The position numbers were made by a program, and so were the translations under genes. Of a stretch of DNA of 64,000 nt, positions 1-9,202 are shown in pieces (positions within the stretch are counted from its first letter, which is position 1; every line of letters starts with the position of its first letter). The DNA is from Tolypeutes matacus (taxonomy: Eukaryota > Chordata > Mammalia > Cingulata > Chlamyphoridae): contig JAKSZT010017954.1 in assembly GCA_026826555.1 (NCBI GenBank), positions 4,492,642 to 4,556,641 on the forward strand, written 5' to 3'. The notes under the pieces were generated by a model. It ran no database searches and had not been told where the DNA came from. It worked only from the letters and a program-made list of their open reading frames with translations.

Positions 1-462
1 GAAAATTTCCCAACTCTCACGAAAGAAATCAACTTACATGTCCAAGAAGCACACTGTACCCCAATGAGAATAAATCCAAATAGACCTCCGCCAAGACACA
101 TATTATTCAGAATGTCAAGTGTAAAAGAGAAAGAGAAAATTCTCAGAGCAGCAAGAGAGAAGCAAACGATCACATACAAAGGACGTCCAGTAAGACTTAG
201 TGCAGATTTCTCTTCAGAAACCATGGAGGCAAGAAGACAGTGGTATGATACAATTAGGAAACGGAAAGAGAAAAACTGCTAGCCGAGAATTCCTTATCCA
301 GCAAAACTGTCCTTCAAATATGAAGGTGAATATAAAGTATTCACAAACAAACAGAAGCTAAGAGAGTTTGCAAAAAAGAATCCACCTTTGCAGGAAATAT
401 TAAAGGAAGCCTTAGAACCTGAAAGAAAAAGACAGGAGAGAGAGGCTTGGAGGAGAGTATAG
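1..462 (+). pseudogene. L1 ORF1p C-terminal RNA-binding region, broken
   Basis: The translation continues from the left edge through the RRM/CTD-like part of ORF1p, with the family signature LRAAREKQTITYKG, then PRIPYPAKLSF and a charged tail. ORF1p is the trimeric nucleic-acid chaperone of the L1 RNP. The frame is interrupted by an in-frame TAG at 280-282, then continues in the same frame to a TAG at 460-462. The C-terminal tail is rich in Lys, Arg and Glu. The upstream coiled coil is outside the window. Confidence 0.9.
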
Positions 463-559
463 AAGAAAGAAAAGCAGAAAGGATAACCAAAAGAGTAAAA
501 AGAGAGACAAAATTAAGATGACATATGGAAACCAAAGAATAAAATAGAGGAAATAAATA

Positions 560-1607
560 GTGAATGTGAATGGATTAAATTCCCCAATCAAAAGATACAG
601 GCTGACAGAATGGATAAAAAAACATGAACCATCCATATGCTGCTTACAAGAAACTCACCTCAGACCCAAGGATACAAGCCGGCTGAAAGTAAAAGGTTGG
701 AAAAAGATACTCTACGCGAATAGTAAACAGAAAAGAGCAGGGGTAGCTATACTAATATCAGACAAAACAGACTTTAAATGCAAAAAAGTGATAAGTGATG
801 CAGAAGGCCATTATATATTAATAAAAGGGACGATCCTCCAGGGAGATATAACAGTCACACCTAACCAGGTGCCCCAAAATATATGAGACAAATTCTGGCA
901 AAACTGAAGGGAGAAATAGACATTTCTACAATAATCGTCGGAGACTTCAACACCCCTCTCACATCATTAGATAGAAGAACTAGACAGAAGATCAACAAGG
1001 AAACAGAGAACTTGAACAATATGATAAACAAGTTAGACCTAACAGACATATACAGAACACTGCATCCAAACTCAGCGGGTTATATATTCTTCTCAAGTGC
1101 CCATGGATCTTTCTCCAGGATAGAGATATTGTGATAGGTCACAATACAGCTCTCAATAAATATAAAAAGATTGAAATTATACAAAGCACCTTCTCAGATC
1201 ATAATGGAATGAAACTAGAAATCAGTAACAGACAGGAAAAAAGGAAATTTGCAAATGTGTGGAGACAGAACAACACACTCCTAAATATTCAGTGGGTCAA
1301 AGAAGAAATTGCAAGTGAAATCAATAAATATATTGAGACAAATGAAAATGAGAACATAACATATCAAAACTTATGGGATACAGCAAAGGCAGTCTTGAGA
1401 GGGAAATTTATAGCCCTAAATGCCTATATTAAGAAACAAGAAAGAGCTAAACTCAAAGATTTAACTGAACAACTTGAGAGACTAGAAAAAGAACAGCAAA
1501 CCAATCCCAAAGCAAAAAGAAGGAAAGAAATAATAAAGAGTAGAGCGGACATAAATGAAAATGAGAACAGAAAAGCAATAGAGAAAATCAACAAAACCAA
1601 AAGCTGA
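560..1607 (+). pseudogene. L1 ORF2p endonuclease domain and linker, frameshifted
   Basis: This is an apurinic/apyrimidinic-type endonuclease domain. Residues of the first segment (560-886) include CLQETHL with the catalytic Glu. After a frameshift near 860-885, the second segment (883-1134) has GDFNTPL with the catalytic Asp/Asn. A second frameshift near 1115-1135 destroys the usual I-D-H-I motif (here read RIEIL), so the third catalytic Asp is lost. The third segment (1131-1607) keeps SDHN with the catalytic His and the [20 protein letters not shown] linker. It ends at TGA 1605-1607, where L1 normally has Trp before FFE, and the same frame continues beyond. No convincing ATG start is visible, so the exact ORF2 start is uncertain. 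Confidence 0.93.
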
Positions 1608-3076
1608 TTCTTTGAGAAGATCAATAAAATTGACAAACCCCTCGCTAGACTAACAAAGAAAAAAAGAGAGAAGATGCAAATAAATACAATCAGAAATGAA
1701 AGGGGGGAAATTACAACTGACCTCACAGAAATAAAAAGAATCATAAGAGGATATTATGAGAAACTATATGCCAACAAACTAGACAACCTGGATGAAATGG
1801 ACAAATTTCTAGAAACTCATAACCAACCTACACTGACACAACAAGAAATACAAGAACTTAACAAACCAATCACAATTAAGGAGATTGAATCCGTCATCAA
1901 AAATCTCCCAGCAAAGAAAAGTCCAGGACCAGATGGCTTCACAGGTGAATTCTACCAAGCATTTCTAATAGAATTAACACCAATCCTGTTTAAACTCTTC
2001 CAAAATATCGAAGAGGAGGGAAAATTACCCAACACATTTTATGGAGCCAACATCACCCTAATACCAAAGCCAGATAAAGATTCCACAAGAAAAGAAAATT
2101 ACAGACCAATCTCTCTCATGAGCATAGATGCAAAAATTCTCAACAAAATACTTGCAAATCAAATCCAACAGCATATCAAAAGACTTATACATCATGACCA
2201 AGTGGGATTTATTCCTGGCACGCAAGGCTGGTTCAATATAAGAAAATCAATCAATGTAATACACCACATTAACAAATTGAAGGAAAAAAACCACATGATC
2301 ATCTCAATAGATGCAGAAAAGACATTCGACAAAATCCAACATCCTTTTTTGATAAAAATACTTCAAAAGATAGGAATAAAAGGAAAATTCCTCAATATGA
2401 TAAAAGGCATATATGAAAAACCCACAGCCAACATCATACTCAATGAGGAAAATTTGAAAGCTTTCCCCCTAAGATCAGGAACAAGACAAGGATGCCCACT
2501 GTCACCATTGTTATTCAAGATTTTACTAGAAGCTCTAGTGAGGGCAATTAGACAAGACAAAAAAATTAAAGGCGTCCAAATAGGAAAAGAGGAAGTAAAA
2601 CTCTCACTGTTTGAGGATGACATGATCCTGTATTTAGAAAATCCTGAAGTATCCAAAACAAAGTACTTGAACTAATAAATGAGTTCAGCAAAGTGGCAGG
2701 ATATAAGATCAACATGCAAAAATCAGTAATGTTTTTGTACACTAGTACTGAACAATCTGAGGAGGAAATCAGGAAGAAAATTCCATTTTCAATAGCAACA
2801 AAAAGACTCAAATACCTAGGAGTTAGTTTAACCAAGGAAGTACAGGACCTATATGCAGAAAACTACAGAACAATGCTAAAAGAAATTAAAAAAGACCTAA
2901 ACAAATGGAAAGACATTCCGTGTTCATGGATTGGAAGAATAAATATTGTGAAGATGTCAATCTTGCCCAAACTGATTTATAGATTCAATGCAATAGCAAT
3001 CATAATCCCAACAGCTTACTTTACAGAATTAGAGAAGGCAATTACCAAATTCATCTGGAAGGGTAAGTGCACCTGA
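1608..3076 (+). pseudogene. L1 ORF2p reverse transcriptase domain with altered catalytic box
   Basis: The segment at 1674-2675 gives an almost continuous RT domain: [73 protein letters not shown], and [14 protein letters not shown]. The catalytic F/Y-A-D-D box reads FEDD: the codon at 2613-2615 is GAG (Glu) where Ala is expected, with both Asp retained. A frameshift near 2655-2665 is followed by the thumb region (2693-3076: [27 protein letters not shown]). An in-frame TGA at 3074-3076 ends it, in the context where L1 has an Arg codon. RT activity is excluded by the breaks. Confidence 0.95.
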
Positions 3077-4320
3077 ATAGCCAAAAGTATTCTAAAAAAG
3101 AAGAGCAATGTGGGAGGAATTTCACTGCCTGACCTTGAAACATATTACAAAGCTACAGTGGTCAAAACTGCATGGTACTGGCATAAAGATAGACATATCG
3201 ATCAGTGGAATAGAATTGAGAATCCAGAAATAAACCCTCACCTATACAGTCAACTGGTTTTTGACAAACGTACCAAGCCCACGCTGATGGGAAAAACAGT
3301 GTCTTCAACAAATGGTGTTGGGAGAACTGGATATCTATAACCAAAAGAATGAAAGAGGACCCCTATCTCACCCCCTATACAAGAATCAACTCAAAATGGA
3401 TCAAAGATCTAAATATAAAAGCCAGGACCATAAAACTACTAGAAGAAAATGTAGGGAAACATCTTCAAGACCTTGTAGTAGGTGGTGGTTTCTTGGACCT
3501 CACACCCAAAGCACGTGCAACAAAAGAAAAAGTAGATAAATGGGACCTCCTCAAAATTAAACACTTTTGTACCTCACAGGACTTTGTCAGAAGGGTGAAA
3601 AGGCAGCCAACTTAATGTGAAAAAAATATTTGGAAATCACATATCTGATAAGGGTTTAATATCCAGGATATATAAAGAGATGTTACAACTCAACAATAGA
3701 AAGACAAATGACCCAATTAAAAAATGGGCCAAAGACATTTCTCCAAAGAAGAAATACAAATAGCAAAAAAACACATGAAGAAATGCTCAACATCACTCAT
3801 GATTAGGGAAATGCAAATCAAAACTATAATGAGATATCATTTCACACCTATCAGAATGGCCACTATTAAAAAGACAGAGAACTACAAGTGTTGGAGAGGA
3901 TGTGGAGAGATAGGAACACTTCTTCACTGTTGGTGGGAATGCAGGATGGTACAACCACTATGGAGGACTGTTTGGCAGTTCCTAAAGAAGTTGAATATAG
4001 ACTTGCCACGTGACCCTGCAATACCACTACTGGGTATATACTCAGAAGAACTGAGAGCAGTGACATGAACAGACATCTGCACACCGATGTTCATAGCCAC
4101 ATTATTCACCGTTGCCAAAAGATGGAAACAACCCAGGTGTCCATCAACAGATGAATGGATAAACAAACTGTGGTCTATTCACATGATGGAATATTATGTA
4201 GCTGTAAGAAGAAATGAAGTCATAAAGCATATGGCAACATGGATGAACCTGGAGGACATTATGTTGAGTGAAGCAAGCCAGACACAAAAGGGCAAATACT
4301 GTATGAATACGTTACTATGA
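3077..4320 (+). pseudogene. L1 ORF2p C-terminal region with Cys-rich knuckle, broken
   Basis: Pieces in three frames reconstruct the ORF2p C-terminus in order: [14 protein letters not shown] (3110-3340), then after a frameshift near 3285-3300 [19 protein letters not shown] (to 3615), a further break, [19 protein letters not shown] (3724-4068) and MEYYVAVRRNEV (4087-4320). The Cys-rich motif [18 protein letters not shown] is intact (C-x3-C-x7-H-x4-C) within 3889-3945. The final frame stops at 4318-4320, close to the usual ORF2 end. Confidence 0.92.
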
Positions 4321-4405
4321 ACCAAATATATTGTGTAAAATTTGTTTGATTAAAAAAAAAAAAAATTTACATGTATCCAAAAAAAAAAAAAAAGAAAAAA
4401 AAAAT

Positions 4406-5310
4406 CCATGGGAGTTTTTTTTTAAAAAGGACTTTACGTGAATTGTGTTAGTTATTTAGGTTTCATTCTTATCTGTCAAATGGGAAGGTTGAACTAAATC
4501 TCTGAGCTCCTTTTCAGCTCTGACCTCCTCTTTCTTCACTTTATTTTCCCCATGTTTCTTCTTTTTATCAAATTTAACAATGAAAATTGTAAACTCAACA
4601 AACTCTCCAAATCTCTGCTAGCATCCAATCCACTTGCGGCAGATAAACTGCAGGAGTAGCTTTATCTGGCTCTGTGAATTTGACAAGTAAGTTTGCACAC
4701 CGCATGGTGTTTTGTCTACACTTTCTCACTTTCTGATGCCAGGAATCCCACTGACAACACAGCGTTCCAAGGACAACAACCATTTGTCCCCTTAATTCTT
4801 TCATTTTTCAGCCTTTCAACTGAAACTATGAATCTATTTTTCTTATGAAGCTCAGTCAAAATGAGGTATACTTTCTTCAGACCCAGGAAACCTCCAATTT
4901 TAACAGATGCATACAGATAGGTTAACACGTAGCTTAAGAGCCGTGTGCTAAGCTTGCACGCTGGGAGACTGGCAGCTGACAGATCAACAAAGGACAAATC
5001 AGTTTGGTACTATTGACTCAACCAAAATTTGGAGAAGAAGAGACACCACTGTTTCTCTCTACCCTCACTAAGTTGCTTGATTGTTTTACCCCTAGGCAGG
5101 AGTGGGTAGAGTGACTAAATTAGAACATTCTTTCCAATTTCCAAACTTCAGGGAAAAGAGCCTGGTAACTAGAGTGGCATGATGTTCAATACCTGGGATG
5201 TGAAACCACTTACCTTCAAGCTAGTGATTGGAGACTAGGAAGAACTTCAGCAGCCATAAGGATGGTTGATGATTAAAATGCTTTGTTTGTATACATTGTT
5301 TACAAGTTGA
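4406..5310. other. Unique intergenic sequence, no gene seen
   Basis: There is no recognised coding potential or complete repeat. A short stretch near 4440-4500 resembles MIR. The remainder looks like ordinary mammalian non-coding DNA. Confidence 0.5.
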
Positions 5311-5322
5311 CCCTTCTTATTT

Positions 5323-5690
5323 ATTTTTTAAAAAGATTTATTATTTTTATTTACTTATTTCTCCCCGCCTCGTTGTTTTGCACTCGCTGTCTGCCCATCT
5401 TCTTTTTAGGAGCCACCGGGTACCGAACCTGGGGCCTCCCATATAGAAGAGAAGTACCTAATCGCCTGAGCCACCTCCACTCCCTGTTTTGTTGTGTCTC
5501 TCATTGTGTTTCCTCCCTGTCTCTTGGTTGCATCATCTCACTGCATCATCTTGTTGCGTCAGCTGCCACGCCAGCCCATCGTGCCAGCTTGTTGTCTCGC
5601 TCATCTTCTCCAGGAGGCACTGGGAACTGAACTGGGACTTCCCATGTGGTAGGCGGGAGCTCAATCACTTGAGCTACATCTGCTTCCTGC
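5323..5690 (-). mobile_element. DAS-type tRNA-derived SINE, antisense, two tRNA-like modules
   Basis: On the minus strand the element starts with a tRNA-like head (GTAGCTCAAGTGATTGAG-type A box, then a GTTC-type B box), contains a second tRNA-like module (GTGGCTCAGGCGATTAGG), and ends in an A-rich AAATAAATA-type tail, seen as T-rich sequence near 5323-5360. A 12-bp TSD with one mismatch flanks it: CCCTTCTTATTT at 5311-5322 and CCCTTTTTATTT at 5691-5702. The structure fits a dimeric or composite DAS-SINE. Confidence 0.88.
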
Positions 5691-5702
5691 CCCTTTTTAT
5701 TT

Positions 5703-6139
5703 TTGATATCTGAATATGTATAAATTGTTTATTAATAAATACTGGCAATGCATATTTTTCATCTGGTTGTGGTTACCTGGGAGTTTGTAACATTTTTTTT
5801 CTTTTTAAAGAAAAAAATTTTCAAAATGCCTATCATGTATTTTTACATATGCATCTGTATCTCTGATATATGCTAACAATAAAAATAAGTAAACAATAAA
5901 AATAATTATGAAAATGTATATCTTGGAAATATGTATTCTAGATATAATCTGGAGAGAAAAGGTAGTCTTTAAGCATTTGGGGTCCCTCAACATAGTGCTA
6001 ATTAAATTAGATCTGTATTTTTAAAAATGGACAATTTAACCCATTTTTGTTTATTGTTATAACTAATATGTTTGGTTTTACTTTATATTATTTAGTGCAT
6101 ACTGTCATTCACATTTCATTATTTTGCCTTATGAAACAT
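5703..6139. other. AT-rich unique spacer
   Basis: This is AT-rich sequence between two antisense SINEs. I see no gene and no recognisable repeat family. Confidence 0.5.
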
Positions 6140-6533
6140 ATTTTCTTTCTCCCCCCCACCCCCCCAGATGGCTCCCTCGTCTGTTTGCTCATTGTTTTTA
6201 CTCATTGTTGCACCAGGAACTGAACCCAGGACCTCCCATTTGGGAGGGGGGCACTCAACTGTTTGAGCCACATCCGCTCCCTGCTCATTTGTTTTTGCTC
6301 ATTGTCTTGCTTGTTGTTTTTTTTGCTCATTGTCTGCTCGTTGTCTGCTCGTTGTTTTTGTTAGTTGCTTGCTCATTGTTTTTACTTATCTTCTGCTCGT
6401 TGTTTTTGCTCAATGTCTGCTTATTGTCTGCTCATTGTTTGTAAGTCTTCTTTAGAAGGCACTGGGAACCGAACCCAGGACCTCCCATGTGGGAGGTGGG
6501 CGCTCAACTGCTCGAGCCACATCTGCTTCTTGG
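6140..6533 (-). mobile_element. DAS-type SINE dimer with tandem-repeat linker, antisense
   Basis: Two tRNA-like modules on the minus strand (B boxes in the complements of GAACTGAACCCAGG and GAACCGAACCCAGG, about 6219 and 6467) are separated by a roughly 150-bp linker made of degenerate repeats of TGCTCATTGTC/TTT (about 6290-6440). The left end is a C/T-rich run at 6149-6167. No clear TSD was found, so the exact ends are approximate. Confidence 0.82.
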
Positions 6534-8612
6534 TGTGATTTTTAAAGAGTATACCAGTTTATTAAAAGGGGGAAAAAAGAAAATGTGCATCTTTGCTCTT
6601 TGCTTTAAGAAATGTGATCAAGTTGCAAGGAAATGCCTGGGTGTGGCCATGTGCATCCTGGGGCAGGGTCATCAGGCAGTGAAGATGGCTGGGCAGCACA
6701 TGGGTCCCCTGTGTGGTGGTCTGGCCCCTGAGCACTGGCAATCGAAGCCATTAACACTCAGGCTTTGGTCTTGTGGAAATGTCCCTAGCCCCATCATAGG
6801 GGATGCCCCCCTCACAAATCCCCTAAAAGCCCACCAGCCCTGTGCCGCTGAGCCAGAGGCTGGCCTCTCTCTGCAGGACTGTAGGGCGCAGGATGGGTTC
6901 TAGAGCCTCCCAGCAGGATCTGAGCTATAATAACAGATTTAGGCTGGAGGCCAGTGTCATTGCTGCCCTGATTTCTTCCCCTTCTGGAAGCTAAATCGTG
7001 CACATCTGTTCAGTTTTCTGTTTCTGAGCAAAAGAGTCAGGCCGGGCAGTTGCTTGCTCAGGATCCCAGGATGCAGTAAACCTTGAACACAATTTCGTTG
7101 CGTCAGATTCAAAGTAGAGGTGTTTGCAGTCGTGATTGCTTTGATTCGTGAGTTAAGAAAGTGTTTTATCAAAGTAGCTTCTTATACTTTAACCTTAACG
7201 TTTCCTTGAATAAACAAGTTTCATACCTAGAACAAGATAAAATACTAAAAATAGTTAAGTTCATGTGATATAAGTTGAATGAAGTATTTAAAAGTGTTGT
7301 ACAATTAAAAGAAATATTCTAATTTTATAACAATTAAAGTTATATGAATAAAAAGTTCATATAAATACTTAAAAAAAAAAAAATACTGTGTGTCTGGTTC
7401 TTTTTTTCCCGCCTGTCACAGAGCAGATCAGAATCGATTGAGATGGGTTTCTGTCTTAATCCAAAACTTAGTGTGGCTTTCTGGTTCATCACAGGGCCTG
7501 TCTACCTGGTCTCCAGGGACACCTGTGTGTCAGTTGTAAATCATTGTCTGTGGATCACACTGATTTTGAATGACTTGTTTGGTGGCTGCTGAGCATATCT
7601 AGTACTGTAGCTATGTCAGTTTGCAAATCCTCCTTAAAAACTCACATGCCCTTGAACTGTTCTCACGGGCCAGGCAGAATTTCCATGAGTTCCGGCTCTC
7701 TAAGTTGCTCTCCAGGTCCATTGCAATGTTGCTTGCTCTGCTTCTCCAGGCGTGGAAAAGTCTAGGATCCTTCCTTTCCTGTCACTGTCTTTAGCAAGCT
7801 TTCCTTCGTGAGGGCCTCTGCATTGTCCTCCTGAATAAGGGAGAGTCCACAAGCAGCACTTACTTGAACAAAGAGCAATTCTTTGGATGTCAGACCAGGA
7901 GATGAACAATTTTTCAACCAGCGCCAATGTCCTGAATCCAAACTTATGAATGGGTGAGTTAGAATCCAGGGATGGGGGTAGGGAGTGGGCTTCCTGTTGA
8001 TTTCTCCAATATCCTCAGCCATATACAGGCAGTAGGCACTATATTGTCATTGACCTTAAGTTCCTGTGCTGCCAACAGATAAGCCTGATAAGGCCCTCCA
8101 CCTGGAGCTGGTCGTTGGCAGCAGTCTGTCTGTCTACGTTTAAGTGTGGGAGTGGGGGTAGATGTGGTCTTGTTGGTTGTGGTTGTACCTCTTTGACCCT
8201 TGCCATCTGGAATTCTCATTAAAGGGGTTACACAGCTGGAGAAAGCCCTGCTCCAGGAGGACAGTTACTATTGACTGCTTTCCGGAACTTGGAGGCCTTT
8301 CTTTGAAGGACTTTTTTTCCAGCAGTGACTTTAATTCCTAGGCTGATGGCTTAGAATTTCTCTCTTTCCACCAAATATTTTTGCATTTGATCTGTTTCTG
8401 TCTCTCTTTTTGGAGTTGCTCTAATCTTTGGTATATACATAACCGTCAGTCTCACCTTTGCTTCCCTGACTTTCTGACCCATCCATCAGGATGACTGTTG
8501 TCTAGGTCAACATCATGACCACTGAGAACCATCTCACACACCCCTGTGTCATCATTGGCTACACGTTACTCTCTAATATGAGCCATTGAACTGGAGCTAG
8601 GATGATGGGTGG
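6534..8612. other. Intergenic region; A-run at 7370; weak coding-like stretch on the minus strand
   Basis: There is no recognised gene. An AT-rich stretch ends in an A13 run near 7370, which may be the tail of an unidentified retroposed piece. Between 7762 and 8219 two minus-strand frames are open next to each other (87 and 86 codons), as in a frameshifted retrocopy, but I recognise no protein family and no splice or promoter structure. Confidence 0.4.
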
Positions 8613-9197
8613 TGTAGCAGTTTGGTAGTTTGATGTAATTATGAATTCCAAAAAGAGATATTGGATTATGCTTGTAAACTGGTCTGCTAATTTGCGCATG
8701 ATTACGTTATGATTAGGGCATTAACTGGGCCACGTCAGTAGGGCATTGAACCCCAACCCTTGGTGGGGTGGGAATCAAATATAAAAGGCATGGCAAAGGA
8801 CAGAGTTGGAGCAGTTTTGAGTTGGAGTTGTGAAGTGGAGTCTTGAGCTGGAGCCCTGGGAAGTAGCGTACAGAAGAGCTTGGTCATGAGGAAAGAGAGA
8901 AGGCCCTGGGATGAGAAGCAAGCCATTTGCCTGATAGTCTACAGCTGGCCTTGTAGCACAAAGCAAGCCTGAGCCCAGAGAGAGGCAAGCCCCGGGAAGA
9001 GAGGAACCCAAGAAGCCTGAACCCGGCAAACCTCGGCAGCTGTCTTGCTCCAACACGTGGCAATGCACTTTAGTGAGGGAGGAAACTTATGCTTTATGGC
9101 CTGGTAACTATAAGCGCCTACCCCAAATACATACCCTTTATAAAGACCAACAAATTTCTGGTATTTTGCATCAGCATCCCTTTGGCTGACTAATACA
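8613..9197 (+). mobile_element. Solo LTR of an endogenous retrovirus (ERVL-type), intact ends
   Basis: The element begins TGTAGCAG, ends TAATACA (TG...CA ends) and is flanked by a perfect 5-bp TSD, GGTGG at 8608-8612 and 9198-9202. A TATA box, TATAAAAGG, lies at 8780-8788, and an ATAAA-type signal followed by a 3' end resembling other MaLR/ERVL LTRs is near 9140-9190. The 585-bp length and 5-bp TSD fit class III/ERVL LTRs. No internal viral sequence flanks it, so it is a recombined solo LTR. Confidence 0.9.
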
Positions 9198-9202
9198 GGT
9201 GG

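Larger units (their letters stand above)
1..4405 (+). mobile_element. LINE-1 retrotransposon, 5' end outside the window, degraded ORFs
   Basis: The segment reads in order as the C-terminal part of L1 ORF1p, a short inter-ORF gap, ORF2 (endonuclease, reverse transcriptase, Cys-rich C-terminus), and a very short 3' UTR ending in two A-runs at about 4352-4405. L1 is an autonomous non-LTR retrotransposon whose ORF2p nicks DNA and reverse-transcribes at the nick. The ORFs carry several frameshifts and in-frame stops, so this copy is not functional. The recognisable reading frame over nearly all of ORF2 points to a moderately young, lineage-specific L1. The 5' TSD lies outside the window and cannot be checked. 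Confidence 0.97.

Noticed and set aside
1424..1744. Minus-strand ORFs within 341-4166
   Set aside because: These are complement shadows of L1 ORF2, rich in Leu, Ser, Phe and Ile because ORF2 is A-rich.
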